A stretch of 64,000 bases of DNA from an uncultured Bacillota bacterium (GCA_958428295.1 CAUAFL010000003.1:1-64000), one strand, 5' to 3'. Counted from the first letter of the stretch, positions 16,286-25,214 are shown. The notes: generated by a model from the letters alone, not told the origin. Translations and numbers: made by a program.

Positions 16286-17050
16286 CTAAGACATCAATAA
16301 GTGACTAGTTAACATGAAAAGAAATCCAATAATGAAAAAGAAGATGGTTAGTAATTTACGTTGGTAACTCATGGATTCAGGTAATAATTCATAGATGGAA
16401 ATGTGGATCATGATACCGGCAATAAAGGCAAATAGAATACTCATAATAAAGTCGTTAATAAATGGACTTAGAAATAAGAAGGCTAGTATTGCGCCAAGGG
16501 GTTCGGAAAGACCTGAAATGAGCGTGTAAAAGAAGGCTTTCTTTTTAGAGTTAGTTCCATAATAGACAGGTACAGAGATGCTAATTCCTTCGGGAATATT
16601 GTGTAGGGCAATGGCCATTGTAAGGGCAAGGCCTAGGGTACGATTTTGGGTGGATGATAGGAAAGTGGCAATGCCTTCTGGTAGATTGTGTAAGATAATT
16701 GCCAGCATGGAAACAATACCGACCCGATAAAGTTTTTTGTTAGTGATGCCTTCCTTTTCTTTATTGGGAAAAAATTTATCAATTAGCATGGAAAAGATAA
16801 GGCCAATGGCAAAGAAAATACCTAAAAGTAATAAGGCAGGGAAGGGGGTAAAGAGGTTATTTAATAAAAGAGAAGACTCCGGAATTAAATCTGTAATAGA
16901 TACGCAAATCATTACTCCTGCTGCGAATGCCAAAGCAGCGGTAATTAGGCGGTTTTTATCCTTTACTCTAAATAGTATGGGTAAAGTTCCGATGAGGGTT
17001 GAAAGACCTGCGATAGAGGATAGTAAAAAAGCATAACTTGTATTAGACAT
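16286..17050 (-). CDS. zupT: ZIP family divalent metal transporter, ZupT-like
   Basis: 254 residues with about eight membrane helices and the two ZIP metal-site motifs HNLPEGIATF and HNIPEGISISV. ZupT-type proteins import zinc and other divalent cations across the cytoplasmic membrane. The start ATG 17050 has GGTGATACT upstream. A second ZIP gene occurs at 53451, so the organism carries at least two. It lies near a ZnuA-like lipoprotein that has lost its metal ligands. Exact metal preference cannot be read from sequence. Confidence 0.92.
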   Translation of the reverse strand: MSNTSYAFLLSSIAGLSTLIGTLPILFRVKDKNRLITAALAFAAGVMICVSITDLIPESSLLLNNLFTPFPALLLLGIFFAIGLIFSMLIDKFFPNKEKEGITNKKLYRVGIVSMLAIILHNLPEGIATFLSSTQNRTLGLALTMAIALHNIPEGISISVPVYYGTNSKKKAFFYTLISGLSEPLGAILAFLFLSPFINDFIMSILFAFIAGIMIHISIYELLPESMSYQRKLLTIFFFIIGFLFMLTSHLLMS

Positions 17051-17136
17051 AGTATCACCTAATCATTTTTATGTGCGAAAAGTGTTTATTATTCATCAAG
17101 CTTGTGCTAAACTATATTCACTTTGAAGGTGATTTA

Positions 17137-17775
17137 ATGAATTACAATACGATATTTGAAGAATTATTGGCTAAACAAACTTTAAAAACAAGTCCTCCTA
17201 AGTTATTGTTACATGCTTGTTGTGCACCTTGTTCTTCTTCTGTGTTAGAACGGTTAAGTGCTGCTTTTGAGGTAACAATGCTATTTTATAATCCTAATAT
17301 TACATCTGATAGAGAATATCAAAAGCGTAAAGAAGAATTACAACATTTTTTAAGGGTTGCTTATAAAAATATTTCTATTTTAGATTGCGATTATGATAAA
17401 ATGTCTTTTTTGGCTATTACAAAGGGACTAGAAAAGGAAAAAGAAGGTGGAAAACGCTGTTATCAATGTTATCAAATGCGTCTTTTGAAGACGGCCCAAT
17501 TGGCCAAAGAGAAGGGGTATGATTATTTTGGGACGACACTATCTATTAGTCCTTACAAGAATAGTCAGTGGCTTAATGAAATTGGGCAATCATTGGAAGA
17601 GCAACTAGGAATTTCTTATTTATATGCTGATTTTAAGAAAAAGGGTGGTTATCAACGTAGTTTAGTTTTATCAAAAAAATATCAATTATATCGTCAGGAC
17701 TATTGTGGTTGTCTTTACTCTAAGATAGAAAGGAGAAAACAACGTGAAAATCATAAACCAGTTAATCACTCTTAA
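17137..17775 (+). CDS. queH: epoxyqueuosine reductase QueH
   Basis: 212 residues from ATG 17137 (AAGGTGATTT upstream; an ATG at 17071 is in frame but lacks a ribosome binding site and lies near the likely promoter). The iron-sulfur and redox cysteines of QueH are visible: LLHACCAPCSS near the N-terminus, KRCYQCYQMRL in the middle and YCGCLYS near the C-terminus. TTLSISPYKN is a further family motif. QueH reduces epoxyqueuosine to queuosine, the last step of this tRNA wobble modification, as the non-orthologous counterpart of QueG. It overlaps the following gene by 32 bases. Confidence 0.95.
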   Translation: MNYNTIFEELLAKQTLKTSPPKLLLHACCAPCSSSVLERLSAAFEVTMLFYNPNITSDREYQKRKEELQHFLRVAYKNISILDCDYDKMSFLAITKGLEKEKEGGKRCYQCYQMRLLKTAQLAKEKGYDYFGTTLSISPYKNSQWLNEIGQSLEEQLGISYLYADFKKKGGYQRSLVLSKKYQLYRQDYCGCLYSKIERRKQRENHKPVNHS

Positions 17776-18556
17776 AGAGAGTTTATTAGCTTTTAAAAGA
17801 TACAATTATATTTGTCGTTTAATAGACGAAGATAATTTACAATTACAGGCTTGTTATCAAGAGCTAATACGTCGGACGGCAATGCTTCTAAAAGTATTAG
17901 AGGTCAAAACATCAGTGGATGTTTGTAGTGCTTTCAGTAGTCTATATAGCTCCGGTTTTTTGTCTTATAGTCATGATTTTTCTTATTTTAAAGAACCTGG
18001 CATTGACTTTTTATTAACTTTTTCTAATTGTGGCGCTTTTATAGCAAAAGGTATGGGCGATGATCAAAATCTTGCTTTTTTTCTAACGGATTTATTACAA
18101 AATCTATCAATAGATAGCCTAACGGCAATAACGAATTATTCCATCAATGAGAAAGTTACTACTTCTTTAGATGATTTATTCATGCTTGGTACTAATTTTG
18201 TTAATTATATAAGAGAAGACGAGGCAACCTATATTTTTAATCCTTCACTTTTTACGTTTGGTGCATTGTCAACCTCTCAGCGGTTTTACTATCTTGATAA
18301 TCCTGATCAAACTTATCCTCTATTCTTTCGGTACCATTTACAACCAAGAGATAAAATGGAAGGGATTATTTTATCTTCTTTAAAAACAGACCAAAAAGAA
18401 ATGCTGGTAGAACGTTTTGAAGATATGCAAGCAATTTGCTATGATAATCGTTATTGTTTTGAACGTTTTTACCAAGATAATAAAGAGTTGTATTATGATA
18501 TCAATCAAAAAATTGATACTATCAATGAAAAATATATAGGGTTTATCAAGCGGTAA
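17744..18556 (+). CDS. unknown soluble protein coupled to queH
   Basis: 270 residues starting with GTG 17744 after AAAGGAG, overlapping queH by 32 bases, so the two are translated together. No motif that I recognise; it is rich in aromatic residues and predicted mostly helical with no membrane segments, and has scattered cysteines. The coupling with queH does not by itself show a role in queuosine synthesis. A short terminator (18578-18595) follows. Confidence 0.75.
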   Translation: MKIINQLITLKESLLAFKRYNYICRLIDEDNLQLQACYQELIRRTAMLLKVLEVKTSVDVCSAFSSLYSSGFLSYSHDFSYFKEPGIDFLLTFSNCGAFIAKGMGDDQNLAFFLTDLLQNLSIDSLTAITNYSINEKVTTSLDDLFMLGTNFVNYIREDEATYIFNPSLFTFGALSTSQRFYYLDNPDQTYPLFFRYHLQPRDKMEGIILSSLKTDQKEMLVERFEDMQAICYDNRYCFERFYQDNKELYYDINQKIDTINEKYIGFIKR

Positions 18557-18570
18557 CGCCCTCTAAATTG

Positions 18571-18744
18571 GAAAGAGAAAGCTGGTGCTTTTTTTGTAGG
18601 GCTATCATGATTTTCTTTAAGTGAACGATGGTCATAAATTGTCTTGTGAAATAACTTTGTTATGACAAAAGTCCAAATGGTAGTGCCACTACACTGTTTA
18701 TTTAATTGTTGCCTATATATAGCTCTTCTTTCTTTTCATATTTA
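18571..18744 (-). ncRNA. candidate structured RNA (6S-like rod), divergent from murC
   Basis: This 237-base gap (18557-18793) has no ORF but strong pairing on the minus strand. GAAAGA...AGCT near the 5' end can pair with AGCT...TCTTTC near the 3' end; TAGG/CCTA continues the stem; and GTCATAA/TTATGAC (18666-18660 with 18637-18631) closes an inner arm. A TATAAT on the minus strand (18756-18751) could drive it. The long rod with an open middle recalls 6S RNA, but I cannot confirm family identity by eye. Confidence 0.35.
18578..18595 (+). terminator. short intrinsic terminator
   Basis: AAAGC, loop TGGT, GCTTT and a run of T, 22 bases after the stop codon of the preceding gene. The stem is only five base pairs. 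Confidence 0.55.
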
Positions 18745-18770
18745 CAATTTATTATAACATAAGCTATAAT
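18741..18770 (+). promoter_or_regulatory. sigma-A promoter for murC
   Basis: TTTACA (18741-18746), 18-base spacer, TATAAT (18765-18770), 24 bases before the TTG start. It overlaps the minus-strand -10 of the candidate RNA, so the two would be divergent. Confidence 0.75.
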
Positions 18771-18793
18771 AAAGTAGAAAGAAGGTAAATAGG

Positions 18794-20095
18794 TTGAAAT
18801 ATTATTGTATAGGAATTAAAGGTACTGGTATGAGTACTTTGGCACAAATGTTATTTGATATGGGACATGAAGTGAGTGGTTATGATGATGTTCAAGAATA
18901 TAAATTTACACAAGCGGGATTAGAACAGCGGGGTATTCCTATTTTTTATGATCATGAACACTTGTTAGCGAAAGATACGATCGTTACTCACTCGAAAGCT
19001 TTTCATGAGGACCATCCAGAATTAAAACGAGTGAAGGAATTAGGTCTTATGATCAAACCTTATAATGAAATTGTCGGTGATATTACAAAGGCCTTTGAAA
19101 CGATTGCGATTTGTGGAACGCATGGCAAGACAACGACGACTTCTTTGGTGAAACATATGTTAACACCAACGTTAGGCTGTAACTATTTTATTGGCGATGG
19201 TAGCGGTCATATAGATAAGAAGAATCATTTATTGGTTATTGAATCAGATGAATTTAACCGGCATTTTTTAGCCTATTCTCCCAAAATCGCTGTTGTTACT
19301 TGTATTGAATTAGAACATACAGAAATTTATAAAGATTTAGCTGATACAATTAAAACGTTTGAAACTTTTGTTAATAAGGCTGATTTAGTCATTGCCAATG
19401 GGGATGATACTAATATTCGTCAAATTCATTTTACGAGTCCAGTAATTTTCTTTGGAGAGGGAAAAGAAAATGAGTATCAGCTACAAAATATTTCTCTAAC
19501 GACAACGGGTTCTTCTTTTACACTAGTTCAAAAGGGACAAGTGATTGGTGAGTTTATGGTGCCTCTTTATGGAAAACATATGGTGATGGATACGGCAGCT
19601 AGTGTCATTAGTTGTCTTATACAAAACGTGGCAGTAGAAGATATTCAAAGGTTATTATTATCTTTTCATAATGCTCTTCGCCGCTTTGCGGAAGAGAAGA
19701 TAAAAGATACCATTATTATTGACGACTATGCTCACCATCCTACCGAAATTAAAGTGACTTTAGAAGCGGTAAGGCAAAAATATCCTGCTAAAAGATTAGT
19801 GGTCGTATTTCGCCCTAATACTTATTCTCGAACGGCTGCTTTTACGAAAGAGTTTGCAGAAAGCTTAAAAGTAGCGGATAAGGCATATGTTACACCGATT
19901 TTATGTGATCGTGAGAAAAAAGAGGATTATCCACCGGTATCTTCAGAAGATATTTTAAAACAGTTACCTGGAGGAGAATTAATTACCGAAGAAACGATAG
20001 ACAAATTAAAAGAAGAACAGGGCAGTGTCGTTTGCTTTATGGGTTGTGCGACCGTGTCACATTTAATTGAACGCTTTAAAGCGTTGTTAGTATAA
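18794..20095 (+). CDS. murC: UDP-N-acetylmuramate--L-alanine ligase
   Basis: 433 residues from TTG 18794, with GAAGGTAAATA upstream. The N-terminal Rossmann motif is GIKGTGMSTLAQML, the ATP P-loop is ICGTHGKTTTTSLV, and family motifs IESDEFNRHFL, IELEHTEIYKD and DDYAHHPTEIKVTLEAV follow. It adds L-alanine to UDP-MurNAc in the cytoplasm, starting the peptide stem of peptidoglycan. It stands alone with its own promoter and terminator; murG, murB and divIB lie together near 56.5-59.1 kb. Confidence 0.97.
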   Translation: MKYYCIGIKGTGMSTLAQMLFDMGHEVSGYDDVQEYKFTQAGLEQRGIPIFYDHEHLLAKDTIVTHSKAFHEDHPELKRVKELGLMIKPYNEIVGDITKAFETIAICGTHGKTTTTSLVKHMLTPTLGCNYFIGDGSGHIDKKNHLLVIESDEFNRHFLAYSPKIAVVTCIELEHTEIYKDLADTIKTFETFVNKADLVIANGDDTNIRQIHFTSPVIFFGEGKENEYQLQNISLTTTGSSFTLVQKGQVIGEFMVPLYGKHMVMDTAASVISCLIQNVAVEDIQRLLLSFHNALRRFAEEKIKDTIIIDDYAHHPTEIKVTLEAVRQKYPAKRLVVVFRPNTYSRTAAFTKEFAESLKVADKAYVTPILCDREKKEDYPPVSSEDILKQLPGGELITEETIDKLKEEQGSVVCFMGCATVSHLIERFKALLV

Positions 20096-20114
20096 AAACT
20101 TTTAAGAGATAAAG

Positions 20115-20143
20115 AAAAACTCAATTATGGTTATTGAGTTTTT
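20115..20143. terminator. bidirectional terminator between murC and the PilB-type ATPase gene
   Basis: AAAAACTCAAT, seven-base loop, ATTGAGTTTTT: a perfect 11-bp stem with A/T flanks, between two convergent genes. Confidence 0.9.
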
Positions 20144-20156
20144 AATTGCTAGAAAT

Positions 20157-21431
20157 TTATATTAAATCTTCCATAGGCGAAGGCGAAACTTCATTTTCTA
20201 TTTGGCCTTTTAACGCACCTACTTCTTTTTGAATGGTTAAATCATCATCAATATCAATGATACGATATATTTCTTCAAAGGAAGTTGAGCCATCAATTAC
20301 TTTATAAAGTCCATCTTGGAGCATGGTGATAACATTGGAAGTGTACACTAGTTTGCGCAATTCTTTTTTTTCTAAATCTTCTTGATTAAGGGCATTTCTA
20401 ATTTCATCATTTAAAACTAGGACTTCCTGAACGGCAATTCGATCATGATAACCATTATTGCAGTGTTCACAACCGTCTTTATTAGCAACAAAGGTCTCTT
20501 TAATTTCTTTTCCTAAAGCGAGATGAAACACTTTTTTTTGATAAGCATTAGTAGGTTCTACTTTCCGGCAATAAGGACATAGCATTTTCGCTAAGCGTTG
20601 TGAGATGATGCCAGATAGAGCACTGGAGAGTAAGTAACGTTCTACGTTCATATCTAAGAGTCTTTCAATGGTACTTAAAGAGTTGTTGGTATGGATTGTC
20701 GAGAGAACTAAGTGACCAGTAATAGAGGCCCGAATCGCAATTTTGGCGGTTTCACTATCACGTATTTCACCAATTAAAATGATATTGGGATCTTGTCGTA
20801 AAATAGAACGTAACACCGTTGCAAAATCTAGTCCAATTTCACTATTAACTTGTACTTGATTTAACCCTTCAATATTCATTTCAATAGGATCTTCTACGGT
20901 GATGATATTCGTTTCTTTTTTGTTTAATACCTGTAAAATAGAGTAAACCGTTGTACTTTTACCAGAGCCTGTTGCTCCGGTAATTAAAATAATGCCATTA
21001 GGTTCTTGAATCATTTTCTGTAATTTATTAAAATTTTCTTCATTAAAGCCTAAAGAGTCTATGCCCTCTAAACTTCTCGTGTAATCAAGAATACGAATGA
21101 CACACTTTTCTCCTTCGTTGGTCGGAAGCGTGGAAACACGCGTTTCTAAATCAACCCCTTTAATTTTGCCCTTAATAGAACCATCTTGTGGGAGTCTGCT
21201 TTCCGTTATGTTCATATTAGCTAACAGTTTAATTCTAGTAATCAGATTTCGCTCATATACTTTAGGAATTTTCGTGTAATCAAACAAATCACCATCAATT
21301 CTGATTCTTACCATTAGGTAGTCATCACGGGGATCGAGGTGAATATCACTGGCTCCTTTTTTAGCCGCATAGGCTAGAATATCATCAACTACGTTGACGA
21401 CTGGTGTTTTTGTCATGTCATAGGTTACCAT
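20157..21431 (-). CDS. GspE/PilB-type secretion or pilus assembly ATPase
   Basis: 424 residues. It begins near the N2 domain (GASDIHLDPRDDYLMVRIRI) and has the Walker A GATGSGKSTTVY, Asp box ITVEDPIE, Walker B IILIGEIRDSETA and His box TGHLVLSTIHTNNS. A zinc tetracysteine, CPYCRK...CEHCNNGYHDR, follows. These hexameric ATPases power assembly of type II secretion, type IV pilus or competence pseudopili at the cytoplasmic face. It is divergent from two prepilin genes, supporting a shared machine. The extra N1 domain of larger PilB proteins is absent. The platform protein and prepilin peptidase are not in this window. Confidence 0.93.
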   Translation of the reverse strand: MVTYDMTKTPVVNVVDDILAYAAKKGASDIHLDPRDDYLMVRIRIDGDLFDYTKIPKVYERNLITRIKLLANMNITESRLPQDGSIKGKIKGVDLETRVSTLPTNEGEKCVIRILDYTRSLEGIDSLGFNEENFNKLQKMIQEPNGIILITGATGSGKSTTVYSILQVLNKKETNIITVEDPIEMNIEGLNQVQVNSEIGLDFATVLRSILRQDPNIILIGEIRDSETAKIAIRASITGHLVLSTIHTNNSLSTIERLLDMNVERYLLSSALSGIISQRLAKMLCPYCRKVEPTNAYQKKVFHLALGKEIKETFVANKDGCEHCNNGYHDRIAVQEVLVLNDEIRNALNQEDLEKKELRKLVYTSNVITMLQDGLYKVIDGSTSFEEIYRIIDIDDDLTIQKEVGALKGQIENEVSPSPMEDLI

Positions 21432-21520
21432 GGTATCAACCCCTTTTTATTTTGACTATGGTAATTTACTATAATTTATTATATAATAAACCTAAGGTAG
21501 TTGCAAGTAGGTGATTTCGT

Positions 21521-22063
21521 ATGTTTGTCAAAAAGAAACTTAATAAGCACGGTTTTCTATTAGTAGAAACCTTAATTGTCAGTGTTTTTATTATGGCTAT
21601 CTTTATGCTTCTTTATACTAATTTTTTACCTTTAATTGCTGAATATGATCGGTATAAAAATTACGATACTGTGGAAGCAACTTATATTTCCCATTGGGCG
21701 CGAAAGATTGCTTTAAAAGGGTTAACGGATGCTGCTTATCAGCAAGCAAATAATCGGGGCTATGTGGATGTTTCTTCTTGTCAAAATAGTGTCTATTGGG
21801 ATCAAAATCAAGAAGTACAACGTTTTTGCAATAGTTTTATGGTAGTTAATGAGATAAAGCAATTTTACTTGACAACTTATCAAACGGTGCGCTTTAAGAA
21901 TATTTATGCGAATAGTGATAGTCTTGGTCGTCCATTCCAAGAATATGTAGCATATCTTCCTACCTATGCTAAAAACAGTAGAAAAGCCTCTTATTATCGT
22001 GTTGTGATTGAATATGAAACAACTGGTGTGAAACGTTATGGAACAATGGAGGTACGACGATGA
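21521..22063 (+). CDS. type IV prepilin-like protein (minor pseudopilin)
   Basis: 180 residues with a class III signal: a short basic leader ending KHG, then FLLVETLIVSVFIMAIFMLL, with the Glu at +5 that is diagnostic of prepilins. The rest is a soluble head with two cysteines. GTAGGTGATTTCGT precedes the ATG. The gene is divergent from the PilB-type ATPase and overlaps the next prepilin by 4 bases. Processing by a prepilin peptidase encoded elsewhere is expected. Whether it serves a competence-type or adhesion-type pilus is not evident. Confidence 0.85.
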   Translation: MFVKKKLNKHGFLLVETLIVSVFIMAIFMLLYTNFLPLIAEYDRYKNYDTVEATYISHWARKIALKGLTDAAYQQANNRGYVDVSSCQNSVYWDQNQEVQRFCNSFMVVNEIKQFYLTTYQTVRFKNIYANSDSLGRPFQEYVAYLPTYAKNSRKASYYRVVIEYETTGVKRYGTMEVRR

Positions 22064-22554
22064 AATTAAATAATAAAGGCATGACAGCCATTGAGATGTT
22101 AGTAAGTTTTGTTATTATTGTGGCCATTACCGTAGGACTTTATGATACTGTTTTAAATTATCAAAATAAACAACAGATTGAATCTTTTTATAGCGAAGTG
22201 ATTGCTTATACCAATTCTTTACAAAAGGTGTTGCAAGATGAATTAATTAAGGAGCATGTTACGTCGGTAACTGTGAATGATACCGATGGTTATCGAGCTA
22301 CTTTTTATTATTCTACTGGCACTAGTAAGCAGTTACTTTTCGTTCCGATGACTTCTAATAGCGTTGGCAATGTTCGTTATGGTGGTTTTAATTATCCTCC
22401 TCCACAAATGGCTGATTTTGGCTTGGGAGAGGAATCAAAAATAGAAGTGTTTTCTGATTTTGTGAAAATCACTTTAGTATTTCATCATCCTAATTTTACG
22501 GATGGTATATATGCTATTAAGATAACAGCGCCTCTTAATTATCCTGTTAGTTAA
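22060..22554 (+). CDS. type IV prepilin-like protein
   Basis: 164 residues beginning MKLNNKGMTAIEMLVSFVII, a compact prepilin signal with cleavage expected after the Gly and the conserved Glu at +5. The head domain is beta-rich and has no cysteine. The ATGA overlap with the preceding prepilin indicates coupled translation. Its stop overlaps the convergent ylbJ stop by 4 bases. Together with the ATPase this is a small pilus-like module; the pair lacks the usual full set of comG or pil genes. Confidence 0.85.
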   Translation: MKLNNKGMTAIEMLVSFVIIVAITVGLYDTVLNYQNKQQIESFYSEVIAYTNSLQKVLQDELIKEHVTSVTVNDTDGYRATFYYSTGTSKQLLFVPMTSNSVGNVRYGGFNYPPPQMADFGLGEESKIEVFSDFVKITLVFHHPNFTDGIYAIKITAPLNYPVS

Positions 22555-23468
22555 ATGAGCCGAAAGAGAACAAGGGCGATAGCGGTTTGAAAAAAACGAC
22601 CGAGGAAGAAATTTTTGTAAGCTAAATCGGTTTTTTTCAAGGCATTTAATACTTGAATATGAACAGAAAAACTTCCAAAAGTAATGAATGTAAGCATCAA
22701 CATTGCCAGAGATTTATTAGGGAGTGCTAGGGTAGCAGCTTTGGTAATCCCACTAGTTAAATCTAATATTCCCGTGATGATGGTTCCCAAAAAAGAAGAC
22801 ATTGGACAAAAGGTGAGGATGGTTTTACTTAGAAACATGAAGAATGCAATTGATCCTAGCATAAATAATAATACTTCCATTGCTTCGTTGATGGCATTGG
22901 GAAGAGCGCTTAAAAAAGATTCTCTTAGGACAGGACTCTTTTTTTGATTGGTGATCGGAGGGAGTGTTTTAGGGCGCATTAAAAAACCCACAAGACCATT
23001 GGCTAGTAGTTGGCATAAAAAAATTTTGAAGGCTAATGGCGTATTGTGGAGTAAGATTCCACAAGTACCTAAAATAAAAAGTGGGTTCGCAAAATGAGTG
23101 AAAAATAATAAGTAATTACTGGTCTTTTTTGTTAATTTCTTCTCTTGATAGAGCTTGGCAATATATTTTGGACCACTAGGAAAACCAGAGATGATACTCA
23201 TTAACAGGACAAAGCCAGCACTTTCTTCGAGATGAAAGAGTTTTCGCATGAATGGATTTAAAAGGTGACTTAAATCATCAGCAATTCCTAAATGTAACAT
23301 TAAAAAAGAAAGAATAAAGAACGGAAAAATAGAGGGAAATAATTTGTCTTTAAAAATGAGCAGAGCGGCACTGCCGCTTTCCATGATGATGTTAGGTGCT
23401 AAGAAGATACTGCTGTATAAAAATAGTAATAATAAAATAAATACTACTTCTTGATATTTTCTTTTCAT
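22551..23468 (-). CDS. ylbJ: YlbJ-like sporulation integral membrane protein
   Basis: 305 residues, about eight membrane helices. Motifs typical of the YlbJ branch of the nucleoside-recognition (Gate) domain family are visible: LFPSIFPFFILS, SGFPSGPKYIAKLY, and FFTHFANPLFILGT. In Bacillus subtilis ylbJ is sigma-E controlled and needed for heat-resistant spores; the transported substrate is unknown. It is divergent from the Lon-like PDZ protease gene, the neighbourhood also seen as ylbJ-ylbL in Bacillus. This supports the view that the organism sporulates. Confidence 0.88.
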   Translation of the reverse strand: MKRKYQEVVFILLLLFLYSSIFLAPNIIMESGSAALLIFKDKLFPSIFPFFILSFLMLHLGIADDLSHLLNPFMRKLFHLEESAGFVLLMSIISGFPSGPKYIAKLYQEKKLTKKTSNYLLFFTHFANPLFILGTCGILLHNTPLAFKIFLCQLLANGLVGFLMRPKTLPPITNQKKSPVLRESFLSALPNAINEAMEVLLFMLGSIAFFMFLSKTILTFCPMSSFLGTIITGILDLTSGITKAATLALPNKSLAMLMLTFITFGSFSVHIQVLNALKKTDLAYKNFFLGRFFQTAIALVLFRLI

Positions 23469-23483
23469 AAATTCCTCTTCTTC

Positions 23484-23492
23484 TGTTATAAT
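23484..23492 (+). promoter_or_regulatory. extended -10 promoter for the Lon-like protease gene
   Basis: TGTTATAAT with an exact -10 hexamer (23487-23492), 21 bases before the chosen start; no clear -35. Confidence 0.5.
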
Positions 23493-23512
23493 GTAATGTA
23501 AGGATGGATGAT

Positions 23513-24529
23513 ATGGTTACTAAAATGTACGAAAAAATAAAACAATTTATGAAAGAAAACTGGAAGAGTTTCGTTCTTTTTATCGGTCTTTATTTATTGT
23601 TGACTTTTCCCTTACCTTATTATATATATGCAGGTGGTGGAACGATAGATATTCAAAAAAGACTGCAGGTAGAAAATGGCTATCAAGCGAAAGGCAATTT
23701 TTCTTTTGCCTATGTAAAGGAACTACGTGGTAATGTTTCTAGTTTTTTATTAGCGAAAGTGATGTCTGGATGGGAGATTGAAAAAGAAGATAGTCAAAAG
23801 TTAAAAACAGAGGAGACCAAAGATGATGTGGCTTTCCGTAATCATATTTATTTAGAAAGTGCTAATCAGACGGCGATTCGTTTCGCTTATCAGAAAGCAG
23901 GCAAAGAGGTAGTGATTAAAAATCGTCATTTTTATGTTTTATATATTGATGATTTTAAAACAACCAGTTTAAAAGTAGGCGATGAAATTTTAGAAGTGGA
24001 GGGACAGCCCTTAACAAATTTACAAACTTATACGCAATTCGTTGAGGAAAGTGTAGTTGGGGATCAGCTTTCATTGAAAGTGTTACGAAATGGGCAAGAA
24101 AAAAAGGCCGAGGTAACTATTCGGCAAATAGGGGATAGGAAGTTAACTGGTATTTCCGTATCGACAATTTATGATTATGAGACGGATCCTAAAGTGACTC
24201 TTAATTTTAAAACTACGGAGAGTGGTCCTTCCGGTGGTTTGATGTTGACTTTAGCTATTTATAATCAATTAGTGGAAGAAGATATTACGAAAGGCCAAAA
24301 AATTGTAGGAACTGGTACGATTGAAGAAGATGGTAGTATTGGGGAAATTGGAGGTGTTAAACATAAGTTAAAAGGGGCAGTGGATAGTCAGGCAGATGTT
24401 TTCTTAGTGCCTTCTGGTGATAATTATCAAGAAGCAAAACAAGAACAAGAAAAACATCATTATCATATAACCATTAAAGAAGTGAAAACCTTTGATGATG
24501 CTTTGACAATTTTAAAAAATTTAAAATAA
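23513..24529 (+). CDS. ylbL: membrane-anchored PDZ/Lon-like serine protease, YlbL-like
   Basis: 338 residues from ATG 23513, which has AAGGATGG at suitable spacing; the ATG at 23504 is too close to it. An N-terminal membrane helix (about residues 18-37) is followed by a PDZ domain (TSLKVGDEILEVEGQPL) and a C-terminal Lon-type protease domain with the catalytic Ser in ESGPSGGLMLTL and the catalytic Lys in GEIGGVKHKLKGA. This Ser-Lys family faces the outside and includes YlbL of Bacillus and SepM of streptococci, linked to division stress and peptide maturation. A terminator-like hairpin follows at 24531-24553. Confidence 0.92.
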   Translation: MVTKMYEKIKQFMKENWKSFVLFIGLYLLLTFPLPYYIYAGGGTIDIQKRLQVENGYQAKGNFSFAYVKELRGNVSSFLLAKVMSGWEIEKEDSQKLKTEETKDDVAFRNHIYLESANQTAIRFAYQKAGKEVVIKNRHFYVLYIDDFKTTSLKVGDEILEVEGQPLTNLQTYTQFVEESVVGDQLSLKVLRNGQEKKAEVTIRQIGDRKLTGISVSTIYDYETDPKVTLNFKTTESGPSGGLMLTLAIYNQLVEEDITKGQKIVGTGTIEEDGSIGEIGGVKHKLKGAVDSQADVFLVPSGDNYQEAKQEQEKHHYHITIKEVKTFDDALTILKNLK

Positions 24530-24530
24530 A

Positions 24531-24553
24531 AAAAGCCATCTTTGACTGCTTTT
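24531..24553. terminator. weak bidirectional terminator
   Basis: AAAAGC and GCTTTT arms around an 11-base loop between two convergent genes, with A and T runs outside; only six base pairs. Confidence 0.4.
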
Positions 24554-25076
24554 ACTTTTGATATGTTTTACTTGCAATATAGATATTGTTGACATCTGTT
24601 TGAGGCGTTATGATGGTATCTTGTTTTTTGATTTGTTTTATTTGTTCTAATTCATCATTTTGAAAGAAACTATTGACTAATTCAGGAGCCATTCGTTGTA
24701 CTGCTTCTTTCACTCCCGGATAGCAAAATTTAAAAATTAAGCTGTCTTCTACTTGTGGTAGTTTTTCCATTAATTGATCATACCGACTTTTTAATTCCAT
24801 AATATCAAAATTTTCTTCTGATGGTTCCGGTAAAAAGATATCCTTATTGGCTAATGTTTCTTGAATTTCTTTTAGTTCTTCCTCTTGAAAAAAGTTATCG
24901 ATTAATGTTTTTCCTAATTTTTGTCCTCGAATGTCAATCGCTTTCAAAGTACGATAAGATAGACGATCTTGATTTCTTATCTCCATCAAACTCAAAGTGT
25001 CGGGGACATTTTCTGAAAATTCATTAATTGCTTTTTGTACTTGTAAATATCGTTCTGTTAAATTAAATGTTTTCAT
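24552..25076 (-). CDS. unknown acidic helical protein with an internal repeat
   Basis: 174 residues, strongly helical and Glu/Gln rich, with no membrane segment. Two similar segments are visible, LGKTLIDNFFQEEELKEIQE and PELVNSFFQNDELEQIKQI, about 70 residues apart, so the protein may consist of two related helical units. No family recognised. AAGGAGGAACA precedes the ATG. It is monocistronic on the minus strand and convergent with the Lon-like protease gene. Confidence 0.7.
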   Translation of the reverse strand: MKTFNLTERYLQVQKAINEFSENVPDTLSLMEIRNQDRLSYRTLKAIDIRGQKLGKTLIDNFFQEEELKEIQETLANKDIFLPEPSEENFDIMELKSRYDQLMEKLPQVEDSLIFKFCYPGVKEAVQRMAPELVNSFFQNDELEQIKQIKKQDTIITPQTDVNNIYIASKTYQK

Positions 25077-25166
25077 TGTTCCTCCTTGTCGAATTTTGCG
25101 GCGCCTTTATAATTTAGCATAAATTTTTAGGGTTATACAACCTAATTTGTCAAATTTAGTGACAAG

Positions 25167-25195
25167 TAGACAAATTTTTTTTAATTTGTTACAAT
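25167..25195 (+). promoter_or_regulatory. sigma-A type promoter
   Basis: TAGACA (25167-25172), 17-base spacer, TACAAT (25190-25195), 20 bases before ATG 25215. Confidence 0.7.
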
Positions 25196-25214
25196 AACAG
25201 TATGAGGTGGTAGT

